Part shown: one piece after another, positions 1-8,153 of the stretch | How the letters are laid out: the number at the start of each line of letters is the position of its first letter | Position numbering within the stretch: position 1 is the stretch's first letter | From: Shewanella sp. Isolate13 | GTDB taxonomy: Bacteria; Pseudomonadota; Gammaproteobacteria; Enterobacterales; Shewanellaceae | Assembly: GCF_022398325.1 (NCBI RefSeq) | Contig: NZ_JAKEVD010000042.1 | Location: forward strand, 4,262 to 36,563 | Direction of reading: 5' to 3' | Length of the DNA stretch: 32,302 nt | The notes under the pieces: model-generated | What the model was told of the DNA's origin: nothing | Databases searched by the model: none | Seen by the model: the letters and a program-made list of their open reading frames with translations, nothing else | Program-made: the position numbers and the translations under genes

Positions 1-266
1 AAGTAAAGACACTCAAAGGTTTGCGTAGGCATAAAGAGAATTGAAGACAAAATAGGTAAGACCGTAGCTCATTAAAACTGACCCTAACATCGTATGTAAG
101 AATACGTCCAAATGATTAGTCATGAGCTAGCGGAACTCATCAGGGATCAAGGCTTAAGCCTTAACTAGAGTCCGAATAGATGGCTGCAATACCAACTTTG
201 AATTCAATGACAATTTAGCTTGCACAAAACGGAGCGTCCATAGATGTTATGTAGCAAGGAAGCATA
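1..266. other. Left-edge intergenic region
   Basis: No convincing gene is visible. A 36-codon minus-strand frame (13-123) encodes a hydrophobic peptide but has no ribosome binding site. There is a short inverted repeat (ATGAG...CTCAT, about 121-139) and a 14-bp palindrome around 150-163. GTTATGT at 244-250 could be the left core of the cassette that follows, but no complete attC can be folded upstream of it. If the cassette is part of a longer array, the array would continue to the left of this window. Confidence 0.3.
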
Positions 267-656
267 TTGAACTGGTCGAGTATAATAAAATTTTCAGCTT
301 TTCACTTTGTAGCACTCACCTTGTTGAGTACGTTAACTACTTTGTTAATTGGAGCTGATAATTTAGATAAACAAGCGGGACGTGACTTGTTACTTTATTT
401 CAAATTACCTTCATTTATTGTTGGTTCAATTATCCTTACTCTATTTGCTAAAACACAAGAATCTAAGGTTTTATTGCATCTTTTAATAACTGTGGCAATA
501 AGCTCTGTTGTCGCTACTGCTATCGTTTCGGTTCTTATGCAAACAGTATTTATTTCGCCAACATGGTTTATTGATTTACCTATTTCTGCAATATCTATTT
601 TACTAGCAATATTCATTGGCGTTCGCTTTCGTGGTATAACTAGAAATGCTACATAA
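267..656 (+). CDS. Small integral membrane protein carried on an integron-type gene cassette
   Basis: A 129-residue protein of unknown function. It has about four hydrophobic segments (near residues 8-30, 47-61, 68-92 and 100-119), so it is very probably an inner-membrane protein. It starts with TTG at 267; AAGGA at 256-260 lies six bases before it and no ATG is better placed. The stop codon TAA (654-656) is also the first part of the attC core, as is usual in integron cassettes, where genes fill the cassette and end inside attC. The tight packing supports a real mobile gene. The gene is AT-rich compared with the helicase gene that follows. No family is recognised. Expression would depend on an outside promoter, because none is obvious in the short leader. 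Confidence 0.7.
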   Translation: MNWSSIIKFSAFHFVALTLLSTLTTLLIGADNLDKQAGRDLLLYFKLPSFIVGSIILTLFAKTQESKVLLHLLITVAISSVVATAIVSVLMQTVFISPTWFIDLPISAISILLAIFIGVRFRGITRNAT

Positions 657-746
657 CAAGCTAATAAACAAGGACAAAAAACAGTTGGCTGTTTTCGTTC
701 CTCAACATTTTAGCCAACAATTTTTTGCCCATTATTAGGGCGTTAC
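653..746 (+). other. attC recombination site (VCR-like)
   Basis: Imperfect inverted repeat of about 94 bp. The outer boxes are TAACAAG (654-660) and GGCGTTAC (739-746). Directly inside them are the paired boxes CTAATAA (661-667) and TTATTAG (732-738). Further in, GTTGGCT and AGCCAAC pair exactly, as do A6 and T6 runs. Order and spacing (R'', L'', L', R') match the attC sites of Vibrio and Shewanella chromosomal integrons. Recombination would be expected at G/TTAC near 742/743. No integrase gene is present in the window. Confidence 0.85.
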
Positions 747-760
747 CGTATATCCACTTT

Positions 761-859
761 CCATACTTTCCATACTTTCCATACTTTCCATACTTTCCAT
801 ACTTCCCATACTTCCCATACTTCCCATACTTCCCATACTTCCCATACTTCCCATACTTT
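761..859. repeat. Tandem repeat, 11 copies of a 9-bp unit
   Basis: Eleven back-to-back copies of CCATACTTY (minus strand RAAGTATGG). The first four end in T, the next six in C and the last in T, so two unit variants occur in blocks. It begins 15 bp after attC. The minus-strand frame through it would read Gly/Glu-Ser-Met repeats, but that frame has no ribosome binding site and runs into attC, so it is not called as a gene. A similar 9-bp array (GAAGT core) lies at 13023-13067 near the second cassette cluster. Confidence 0.95.
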
Positions 860-1052
860 CTCCAATGAGACTCATCATCTTGACAGCTTTATCACTAATT
901 TCTGTCCAAAAACGAGCTAGGACTTTAGCCGTAACTCTAAACATTAAAGATTGTGCAGTTCTAACTCAGTGCAGATACGGCTTAGACCTTCGAAAACAAG
1001 GATCTTTGCTGCGATAGCAAGCAACATCAATAAAGCGTACGAAGCAACAAGC

Positions 1053-1112
1053 TGTTATAATGGCAAACAGCAACACAGTTATCTGCGCCTATCTACGCCA
1101 AACCGATAACTG
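1053..1112 (+). promoter_or_regulatory. Probable rhlE promoter and 5' leader hairpin
   Basis: An extended -10 element, TG-T-TATAAT, lies at 1053-1061. There is no good -35, which is common for extended -10 promoters. Transcription would begin near 1068, giving a leader of about 80 bases. The leader contains an 8-bp perfect inverted repeat, CAGTTATC (1076-1083) and GATAACTG (1105-1112), enclosing 21 bases. A folded leader would fit cold-responsive or autoregulated RNA helicase genes, but that role is inference. Confidence 0.55.
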
Positions 1113-1146
1113 CAATAGATAACCAGACACTTAATTGAGACTCACC

Positions 1147-2475
1147 ATGCCGTTTTCTAAGCTTGGATTAAGCACACCTATCGTTAAAGCTGTTACCGAG
1201 CAAGGCTACACTAGCCCAACTCCAATTCAAGCTAAGACCATCCCCGTTATTTTAAGCCAGCGTAACCTAATTGCTGCGGCGCAAACCGGTACAGGTAAAA
1301 CCGCCAGTTTTGTATTGCCAATTTTAGAAATGCTCAGCCGCGGTGAGACTCAGCGTAAGAAGCGTGTTCGCGCCCTGATTCTGACGCCGACTCGTGAGCT
1401 AGCAGTGCAGGTGGAAGATAACATCAGCAAATACGGCAAGCATTTAGCGTTAACCTCTATGGCCATGTATGGTGGCGTCGACTCAAAGCCTCAGCGTGAG
1501 CGCTTAATCGAAGGAGTCGATATCTTAGTCGCAACTCCGGGCCGCTTGCTCGACATGTATACCCAACGCGCCATTCATTTCGATGAGCTAGAAATTCTGG
1601 TTCTCGATGAAGCCGACAGAATGCTGGATATGGGCTTTATCGAGGATATCAATAAGATCATCGAAAAACTGCCTGTCGATAGACAGAGCCTACTTTTCTC
1701 GGCGACCCTGTCTAGACAGGTAAAAGAGCTGGCAAGGGCCACGATAACTCGGCCTATCGAGATTTCGGTCACTCACAACACTGACAATAAGCCCAAAATT
1801 GAACAATGGTTGGTTACCGTCGATAAAGACAAGAAGTCGGCCTTGTTGAGCCATTTAATTCAAGAAAATAACTGGCAACAAGCGCTTATTTTTATTGAGA
1901 CTAAGCAAGGCGCTGCCAAGCTGGTCAGCCAACTTGAGAAGCGCGGCATCACCGCTGAGTGTATTCACAGCGGCCGCAGCCAAGAGATCCGTGAAAAAAT
2001 TCTAGCTGACTTTAAGTCCGGTAAAATTGGCCTATTGATTGCCACAGGTATTGCTGCTCGCGGGCTAGATATCGATGAACTGCCATTAGTGATCAACTAT
2101 GATCTGCCTTATCCTGCCGATGATTATATTCACCGAATCGGTCGTACTGGCCGTGCAGGTGCTAGCGGTGAAGCGGTTGCTTTAGTATCGAAAGATGACT
2201 TTAAAAACCTGTGCATGATCGAAAGCCGCTTAGGCCATTTAATTGAGCGTAGAGAAGTTGAGGGTTTTGCCCCCCGTAAAGAGGTGCCAATCTCAATTTT
2301 AAACTATAAGCCTAAGAGCAAACAAAATGCCGGAGGCGATAGAAAGCCCCAGCGTGATGCTAAAGCGAAAGGGCCTGCAAACCGTAAAGCGAATAGTAAA
2401 GCCAATAATAGCGGCGAGCGGAAAGAAAGCGGTAAAAACAGCAATAAGCTGCCACCGAACCCGTGGAACTTATAA
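1147..2475 (+). CDS. rhlE: DEAD-box ATP-dependent RNA helicase, RhlE type
   Basis: A 442-residue cytoplasmic helicase that uses ATP to unwind short RNA duplexes, probably in ribosome assembly or RNA decay. All DEAD-box motifs are present: the Q motif with PTPIQ near 24-28, Walker A AQTGTGKT at 45-52, PTREL near 81-85, DEAD at 154-157, SAT at 186-188, ARGLD near 304-308 and HRIGRTGR near 329-336. The last 50 or so residues form a Lys/Arg/Asn-rich tail, typical of RhlE proteins, that probably binds RNA without specificity. The ATG at 1147 is preferred over the in-frame TTG at 1135 because it gives the usual N-terminus (PFSKLGL) and the TTG has no ribosome binding site. It has its own promoter and terminator. 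Family assignment is firm; RhlE rather than another paralogue is very likely. Confidence 0.92.
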   Translation: MPFSKLGLSTPIVKAVTEQGYTSPTPIQAKTIPVILSQRNLIAAAQTGTGKTASFVLPILEMLSRGETQRKKRVRALILTPTRELAVQVEDNISKYGKHLALTSMAMYGGVDSKPQRERLIEGVDILVATPGRLLDMYTQRAIHFDELEILVLDEADRMLDMGFIEDINKIIEKLPVDRQSLLFSATLSRQVKELARATITRPIEISVTHNTDNKPKIEQWLVTVDKDKKSALLSHLIQENNWQQALIFIETKQGAAKLVSQLEKRGITAECIHSGRSQEIREKILADFKSGKIGLLIATGIAARGLDIDELPLVINYDLPYPADDYIHRIGRTGRAGASGEAVALVSKDDFKNLCMIESRLGHLIERREVEGFAPRKEVPISILNYKPKSKQNAGGDRKPQRDAKAKGPANRKANSKANNSGERKESGKNSNKLPPNPWNL

Positions 2476-2800
2476 GGTTTACCAACGAGTGCCGCCCCCT
2501 GAGACTGTCACTCGTTTTGCACTAGCAGCTTCTTCAAGCCGCTTATCTCTATAGGCGAGTACCGACTCCGTTATCAATAGTTTATCTCCCTACAGAGCCG
2601 CTTAACTCTATGCGGCTCTGTTCTTTGCACTTTACAATTAACACTTTCTTTACAATACCTTTTCGCATACGATAGCTTAATTAATTAAGTTTACTCAGCT
2701 ATGGCTAATCTATACTCAGCCTATGCATCTATTTAATCTCTATTTCCATACTCTGCGCCGCGGATCATTTTCGTTAAATTAGAGCTAGCCTAGGAGTGCC
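2476..2800. other. Intergenic region between rhlE and the TPR gene
   Basis: Contains the rhlE terminator (2593-2620), then AT-rich DNA with a 14-bp palindrome (CTTAATTAATTAAG, about 2675-2688). ACTCAGC occurs twice, about 21 bp apart (near 2694 and 2714), beside a TATACT hexamer. This is probably the promoter region of the TPR gene; no regulator can be named. Confidence 0.4.
2593..2620 (+). terminator. Rho-independent terminator after rhlE
   Basis: A 9-bp perfect stem, CAGAGCCGC (2593-2601) and GCGGCTCTG (2612-2620), with a 10-base loop, followed by TTCTTT. It lies about 120 bp after the rhlE stop. The short T-run makes it moderate in strength. Confidence 0.65.
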
Positions 2801-4006
2801 ATGCTTGCTTTTATGCAAAAATTCAAAACTAAACACTACCTGTTAATCGGATTCACCAGCTTATTTTCGCTGCTTCTCGTCGCGTTTCTTCTCCTCAATA
2901 AACTACAGAGTCCTCCCTTAGCTCCAGGCGCGATTATGGTTTTGCCCGTTAAAATGGATTCAAAAACCGATTACTGGCAAGAGTACGCTCAGATGGAGCA
3001 AGTGATCGCAAACCTTGGAACATCGGCCCAATATCCGGTACTACAGACTGAAGATGTGCTCTCCATGCTGTCTCAGGCCTCAAGCTTTATCCAAGATCAG
3101 CAAGCTATCGACCTTGAGCGGCTTTTCATTGTCTCAGGTATTAGCTTACTCGTTGAACCGACACTGACTCCCTATGATGATGGTTATCGACTCGACTATC
3201 GCTTACTTAGCGCACAATCCGTGGATAGCGGTAGCATTTACGCATCCTCTATGACAGATGCAAATCAGCAGTTAGCTAAGCTGGTACAAGACAGAGTGGG
3301 AAGCCATTCACTCGATAACCAGACTTTAGATGACCGCTGGTTTAACAACCCCTTACTCATTAAGGCAATAAAGCAGATCCAATACAGTGAGCTTGGTGAC
3401 GCTCAAGCAAGCCTAAATGATCTGCTGACTCAAACACCCAATAACCTTATCGCCATAAGACTATTAGCCGAGTTACTCACGGCGCAGGACAAAAGTGAAG
3501 ACGGCTCAGGCGATACGCTCATCCTCGCTGAGCAGTGGCTCGATAAGGGCATTGCCCATGGGAAAGCCAGTGGTAACTCACTGCAATTAGCAAGATTAAG
3601 ACTCACACTGGCTCAACTGCAACTGAAGAAAGGCCTGCTTGAATTGGCAAACAGTCAATTGTCTCAAGCAAGAACATTAGCCGCCAATAGCCAAGATTGG
3701 CTGTACCTAGGTCATATCTCTAATTGGTCGGGTCATATCTTTCAAAGACTCAATCGATACCAACATGCCAAGGCCCAATACCAATACTCCCTCGTTTACC
3801 AACAAAAAGCAGGCTATCCTATAGGCCAAGTGATAGCGCTCAATAACTTGGCACAACTGGAAATTGTCCAAAACAACTATAGCCTTGCTTACAAGGCCAT
3901 TAATCAATCGGTCGCCATTGTCACCCAAAGAGAGCTAAGCCAACTTCATGAGCCCACATTTAAGCTATTGGCTCAGATTGAAAACAAGCTACAGCGTATA
4001 CGCTAA
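2801..4006 (+). CDS. Membrane-anchored tetratricopeptide-repeat protein
   Basis: A 401-residue protein with one N-terminal transmembrane helix (about residues 13-33) and a large domain after it, presumably periplasmic. Residues 42-165 (with MVLPVKMDS, then alternating strands and helices) resemble the region between the membrane helix and TPRs in CadC-like or winged-helix/TPR proteins; here no DNA-binding domain precedes the helix. From about 185 to 390 the sequence is helical with TPR-like pairs, for example the NLIAIRLLAEL and NLAQLEIVQNNYSLAYKAI segments. ATG at 2801 is preceded by AGGAG (2792-2796) at good spacing. It may be a sensor or scaffold derived from a CadC-type regulator, but its function is unknown. 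It stands alone and faces the convergent amidohydrolase gene. Confidence 0.75.
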   Translation: MLAFMQKFKTKHYLLIGFTSLFSLLLVAFLLLNKLQSPPLAPGAIMVLPVKMDSKTDYWQEYAQMEQVIANLGTSAQYPVLQTEDVLSMLSQASSFIQDQQAIDLERLFIVSGISLLVEPTLTPYDDGYRLDYRLLSAQSVDSGSIYASSMTDANQQLAKLVQDRVGSHSLDNQTLDDRWFNNPLLIKAIKQIQYSELGDAQASLNDLLTQTPNNLIAIRLLAELLTAQDKSEDGSGDTLILAEQWLDKGIAHGKASGNSLQLARLRLTLAQLQLKKGLLELANSQLSQARTLAANSQDWLYLGHISNWSGHIFQRLNRYQHAKAQYQYSLVYQQKAGYPIGQVIALNNLAQLEIVQNNYSLAYKAINQSVAIVTQRELSQLHEPTFKLLAQIENKLQRIR

Positions 4007-4072
4007 TTATGCTCGTTAACACTCAGGTACAAGGCGCTGCTCAAGGAAAACGTTAGGGGCAATAAGATGACT

Positions 4073-5395
4073 TTAAGGCCGATTAAATAGATCGATTGCG
4101 CTCTTTGTCATTGCCCTAACTCCAGTGTTAATCGTGGGGGCGTAATCGGGAGCAAACTGATTCGAGTGTAATGAGGGTAAAGCATTCCCCGACTCTAAGC
4201 TCAACTGATACTGACTCGGGTTAACCGCCCCCAGCCAGAAAAGAGTGATAGGGCGTTTTTCCGCTGTTAAACCGTATAAACCAAAGTCTTCTCCGGCCAT
4301 TACTGGCAAGGCGTCAATCACATTATCCTGACCAATCTCGGACTCAATACTTGCTCGTACTCGGCTGACTAATACTGGGTCATTATAGGTTGATGGGATC
4401 CGCTCCTCTTCATGAACATAAACGTCTGGATACAGAGATTCATCAAGGCCTGCGCTCATGGCGATCCCTTGGGTTAGACGCTTAAGTGCGGCAATTTGTT
4501 GCAACCTCACCTCTGGGTTATAGGAGCGCAGAGTGAGCTGTAATTTCACTTCATCAGAGATAATATTGTGCTTTGAGCCGCCATGAATTGAGCCGACTGT
4601 TATCACGCTAGGCTCTAGGGGCGATAACTCTCGGCTGGCAATCGTTTGCAATGCCAGTACGATTCTAGAGGCTAACACGACAGGGTCTTTGGTCAAATGC
4701 GGGTAAGCGCCATGGCCGCCCTTACCTTTAACGGTAATATCTACTGAGTCGACATTCGCTAAGGCATACCCAGATACCATACCCACCTTGCCTGCGGGTA
4801 TAGATGCGCTAACGTGCAGACCGAGAATATAATCAGGCGTATCAAAATCAGTAAACAACCCCTGCTTTAACATGGCTTTCGCGCCGCCGCCCACCTCTTC
4901 TGCTGGTTGTGCGACCATCATCAAGGTCCCCTGCCAGTTGGCTTTAGTGGCAACTAGCTGCTGAGCCGTGCCCACTAGACTTGTCATATGAATATCATGA
5001 CCACAACCATGCATCACACCCACTTTATTGTTATTGGCATCCGTTGTGATAACTTTAGAGGCATAAGATTTTCCCGTTTCCTCAATGATTGGCAAACCAT
5101 CAGTATCGGCTCTTATCATCACAGTTGGTCCTTCACCATTTTTCAATAGGCCTACTACGCCGTAACCACCAACATTTTCAGTAACTTGGAAACCCAAACT
5201 TGCTAACTCTTTGGCTATACGAGCGCTACTGTCTTTCTCGTGATAAGACAGTTCTGGGTTTTGGTGCAGGTGGAGATATAAGGCTTCAAGACTCGGCATT
5301 GCCTTGGCCGTTGACTCGGCCAATTCGGAGGCATAACAAGGTGTCCAGTGACAACTAATGAGTAGAGCAAGCGAGCAAGATTTTAGTAATCTCAT
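4073..5395 (-). CDS. Secreted M20-family amidohydrolase / carboxypeptidase
   Basis: A 440-residue zinc-dependent hydrolase of the M20D (hippurate hydrolase / aminoacylase-like) group, which cleaves N-acyl or peptide amide bonds. A signal peptide is clear: positive start, hydrophobic core, cleavage after CYA near residue 22, so it acts in the periplasm or outside. Metal-site residues are visible: GCGHDIHM (Cys131, His133), AEE (Glu166-Glu167), LGLHV (His194) and a late His in the SLHSNQF segment. MAGEDF near the end is also typical. Length is normal. The ribosome binding site is weak (GAGAGA). Substrate cannot be told from sequence. It diverges from the heme-type receptor gene, and the 386 bp between them hold that receptor's Fur site. 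Confidence 0.85.
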   Translation of the reverse strand: MRLLKSCSLALLISCHWTPCYASELAESTAKAMPSLEALYLHLHQNPELSYHEKDSSARIAKELASLGFQVTENVGGYGVVGLLKNGEGPTVMIRADTDGLPIIEETGKSYASKVITTDANNNKVGVMHGCGHDIHMTSLVGTAQQLVATKANWQGTLMMVAQPAEEVGGGAKAMLKQGLFTDFDTPDYILGLHVSASIPAGKVGMVSGYALANVDSVDITVKGKGGHGAYPHLTKDPVVLASRIVLALQTIASRELSPLEPSVITVGSIHGGSKHNIISDEVKLQLTLRSYNPEVRLQQIAALKRLTQGIAMSAGLDESLYPDVYVHEEERIPSTYNDPVLVSRVRASIESEIGQDNVIDALPVMAGEDFGLYGLTAEKRPITLFWLGAVNPSQYQLSLESGNALPSLHSNQFAPDYAPTINTGVRAMTKSAIDLFNRP

Positions 5396-5781
5396 GATTT
5401 ATCTCTCTTATTTTTCAGCGACGTTATTACAACTGCAGTTACAACCCCTTAACAGCCTAAGTTAACACAGCGTCAATATATATAAACCCGTGAAGACTAA
5501 ATGACTCTGGTACCCGGTGAGCCATGCCAACAGAACCTATTCAATTACAGATGCCACAAGCTGTTACATTTGTTAATGGCACTCACCAACAAAGAGTAAT
5601 TAATAGCCAGTTGTTTTTATTGAAAAAAAGATAAATGTGATCCACTTTCAAGATTTGTTTTTTTGTCAGATAAAGGCAAGAAATTAGCACTATCTAGACG
5701 AGACCCTACCTCAATTAGAGTATAAGATAACGCGCGTTTAAAAAGAGAATAATTCTCATTTGGTTAAAGTTAAGGTGCGTC
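5396..5781. other. Divergent intergenic region (amidohydrolase / heme receptor)
   Basis: AT-rich promoter region for both neighbours. TATAAG at 5721-5726 is the best -10 candidate for the receptor. A partial CRP-like half site (TGTGATCCAC, about 5637-5646) has no matching second half. The Fur site is listed separately. No small gene is seen. Confidence 0.4.
5743..5761 (+). promoter_or_regulatory. Fur box upstream of heme-type TonB receptor
   Basis: The 13-bp palindrome GAGAATAATTCTC (5745-5757) followed by ATTT resembles the Fur consensus (GATAATGATAATCATTATC), with its GAGAAT/ATTCTC half sites. It lies 20-40 bp before the start codon and just downstream of the TATAAG element, where Fur-Fe would block transcription when iron is plentiful. 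Confidence 0.75.
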
Positions 5782-8070
5782 ATGAATAAGCTCAAAGTTA
5801 GTGTACTTGCGATAGCAGTAAGTACAGCGCTCAATGCTCAGGCTCAAGAAGCCAAGGTCGAGACTCAATCAAACCAGCAAGCCAGTGCTAAAATGCAGGA
5901 AGTGATCGTTATTTCAGGCTCGCGTATGGAGCAGGAAATCGAACAGGTTGCTGGCTCAATTATGGTCATTGATGAAGATGCTATTGAAAAAAGCATGAGC
6001 AATGACTTTGGTAGTTTATTTAGAAACGAGTCTGCTATCGGCGTTAAAGGCGGTGCGGGTAAACCTACCACTGTGACCATTCGCGGCATCGGTGGCAACC
6101 GAGTGATGATGGTAAAAGATGGCGTTCGTGTTAATAACCAATATGCCTCACCTCTTGGTCCAGGTGCTGAAGGCACCGGCCGCGGTCTTACCGAAGTGCA
6201 AAGCCTAAAGCAAGTTGAAGTGGTAAAAGCCGCTGCATCGACCATGTATGGCTCTGATGCCTTAGGTGGCGTAGTTGTGATGCGTACCAAAGATGCCAGC
6301 GACTACCTAATGGGTGATGACTATTACGTATCGCTTAATGCCGGCTATGCGGGCATTAACGATGAATACGCTGCCGGTTTTACCAGTGCGGCAGCCTACG
6401 GTGGTTTTGAAAACCTGCTGACTTATCAGCACCGTACTGGCGAAGAACTACCTAACTACTATGACACTCAGCCAGACAGTGATCTTGTGCAAGACAGTGT
6501 TCTGTTCAAAAGCAAATACCATTTCAATGACTATACCTCAGTTCAGCTGACCTTAGATTACCTAGAGCAGACCCTAAAGCGCTGGGAATACGAGTTTGAT
6601 AAAGACAATGCACTTGAGGAAAATATCGATACCGACCGTGATACTCAAGTCATTAACGGTGCTCTGCAGTTAGTCTCAAGCAAACCAACAAAAATGCATG
6701 ACACCTTAACGGTAACAGCTTACTTTGGCCAAACCGAACAGCTAGAACATAGAGACTATTTCGAATGGAATAAGGCGAACACTGTTTACGGCTTAACTGA
6801 ACTTCGCGATTACAGCTTCGAAGATCAACGTATTGGTATTAACAGTACCTTTAGCAAGTATATTGGCGGCGACAACTATGGTCACCAGATCACCTATGGT
6901 CTAGATTACGAGTTTTCAACCATGTCACGTCATCGTACGGTAAATGACGTAGTAACGGATGAAACCACTACGCCATTTACCTTTGCCACTACCGACAGTC
7001 AGCGTTTAGGTATTTTTGTACAGGATGACGTCACCCTTCTTGATGGCGATTTAAACCTGATCGCAGGTCTGCGATATGACTATTTCGATAATACGCCTGA
7101 TAAAAATCAAGCTAAAGAAGGGCTAGGAGATAGATACGAAGAAGCTAATTTTGAACCAATGAGCGACAGTTTCTGGTCACCAAAGCTGGGTCTAGTTTAT
7201 CAGTTATCAGATTCAGTTAGCGTCTATGGCCAGTACGCATACGGCTACAAGATGCCAACACCAGACCAGAAGTGGGGCGAGTTGGAAGTCGATGCTGGCT
7301 CAATGACTGATGTATTTATTCAAGCCAACTATGAGCTGGAGTCTGAACAGTCGCATACTTGGGAAATCGGCGTTCGTGGAAATCACTCAGATACTAACTA
7401 TGAGCTAACCGCCTTCTATACTTTGGCGAAAGACTTTATTGATTGGCAGTATGTAAGCTATAAACCTCCTGTGTTTGTACCAGGCTTCCCACCTGAGATT
7501 AAGCCAATGGAGTTTAAGTACCAATACTACAACCGCGATGAGGTTACCTTATACGGCGCCGAGGCTCAGATTAACCATTGGCTAACCGATAGCATCGAGC
7601 TATGGGGTAACATCTCTTACACCTACGGTGAAGATGAAAACGGCGATTACCTTAACAGTGTCAGCCCGCTCAAGGGTAACGCGGGTGTTAACTGGTATAC
7701 CGATATTGCTAATATGGAAGCCGACTTTGGTGCGGTAGTGCGTTGGGCGGATGATATGAGCCGCACCAATGATATCGAGCTAGCCGAAGAAGATATTTGC
7801 GCCATGGGGATCTGTATTCCTAAAGAGGAATTTAATGAAGTCTACGGTACAGCGGGTTATGCGGTCATGGACTTAACCTTTGGCCTGCGCATTGACGATA
7901 ACTGGAAGTTAAGAGCTGGCGTTTATAACCTGTTCGACAAAGAGTATATCGATTATGCCGATGTTGCAGGTCAATCTGTATTCTTGCTCGGTGCGAGTAT
8001 GGATCTAGAAAAAGAAGACTTTACCCAGCCGGGTCGTTACTTCAACGTGAGCGTGAACTACCAGTTCTAA
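5782..8070 (+). CDS. TonB-dependent receptor, haemoglobin/transferrin/lactoferrin (heme) family
   Basis: A 762-residue outer-membrane receptor. It has a signal peptide (cleavage near AQA at 20-22), a TonB-box-like EVIVIS (40-45), a plug with TIRGIGGNRVMMVKDGVR and MYGSDALGGVV, and a 22-strand-type barrel ending in NYQF with the terminal aromatic residue. Plug motifs match the heme/haemoglobin receptor family. However, the FRAP/NPNL signature around the heme-binding His is not standard: the region reads YGYKMPTPDQ and later NYELESEQSHTWEIG. The ligand is therefore uncertain. No periplasmic heme-binding protein, ABC transporter, HugZ or TonB-ExbBD gene is adjacent, so uptake would rely on systems encoded elsewhere. 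Fur repression is expected from the upstream site. It is convergent with a second receptor. Confidence 0.85.
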   Translation: MNKLKVSVLAIAVSTALNAQAQEAKVETQSNQQASAKMQEVIVISGSRMEQEIEQVAGSIMVIDEDAIEKSMSNDFGSLFRNESAIGVKGGAGKPTTVTIRGIGGNRVMMVKDGVRVNNQYASPLGPGAEGTGRGLTEVQSLKQVEVVKAAASTMYGSDALGGVVVMRTKDASDYLMGDDYYVSLNAGYAGINDEYAAGFTSAAAYGGFENLLTYQHRTGEELPNYYDTQPDSDLVQDSVLFKSKYHFNDYTSVQLTLDYLEQTLKRWEYEFDKDNALEENIDTDRDTQVINGALQLVSSKPTKMHDTLTVTAYFGQTEQLEHRDYFEWNKANTVYGLTELRDYSFEDQRIGINSTFSKYIGGDNYGHQITYGLDYEFSTMSRHRTVNDVVTDETTTPFTFATTDSQRLGIFVQDDVTLLDGDLNLIAGLRYDYFDNTPDKNQAKEGLGDRYEEANFEPMSDSFWSPKLGLVYQLSDSVSVYGQYAYGYKMPTPDQKWGELEVDAGSMTDVFIQANYELESEQSHTWEIGVRGNHSDTNYELTAFYTLAKDFIDWQYVSYKPPVFVPGFPPEIKPMEFKYQYYNRDEVTLYGAEAQINHWLTDSIELWGNISYTYGEDENGDYLNSVSPLKGNAGVNWYTDIANMEADFGAVVRWADDMSRTNDIELAEEDICAMGICIPKEEFNEVYGTAGYAVMDLTFGLRIDDNWKLRAGVYNLFDKEYIDYADVAGQSVFLLGASMDLEKEDFTQPGRYFNVSVNYQF

Positions 8071-8095
8071 GCTTATTTAGACGTACTTAGTACAT

Positions 8096-8123
8096 AAAAA
8101 ATGCAGCCTAGGCTGCATTTTTT
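8096..8123. terminator. Bidirectional terminator between the two receptor genes
   Basis: Nearly perfect palindrome: A-run, ATGCAGCC, centre TA, GGCTGCAT, T-run. An A-tract on one side and a T-tract on the other let it end transcription from both the upstream (+) and downstream (-) receptor genes. Confidence 0.9.
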
Positions 8124-8153
8124 TATTGGGTTCTAATCACACTTAGTCTGATT

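Noticed and set aside
13..123. 36-residue minus-strand hydrophobic frame at the left edge
   Set aside because: No ribosome binding site or recognisable family; could be a remnant but cannot be supported.
244..250. GTTATGT as an integron core or attI-like site
   Set aside because: A short match resembling class 1 attI sequence, but with no paired box or integrase; likely chance.
735..944. 69-residue minus-strand frame with Gly/Glu-Ser-Met repeats
   Set aside because: It is made mostly of the 9-bp tandem array, has no ribosome binding site, and ends inside attC.
5637..5652. CRP site before the heme-type receptor
   Set aside because: Only one half site (TGTGA) is good; the other half reads TTCAA.
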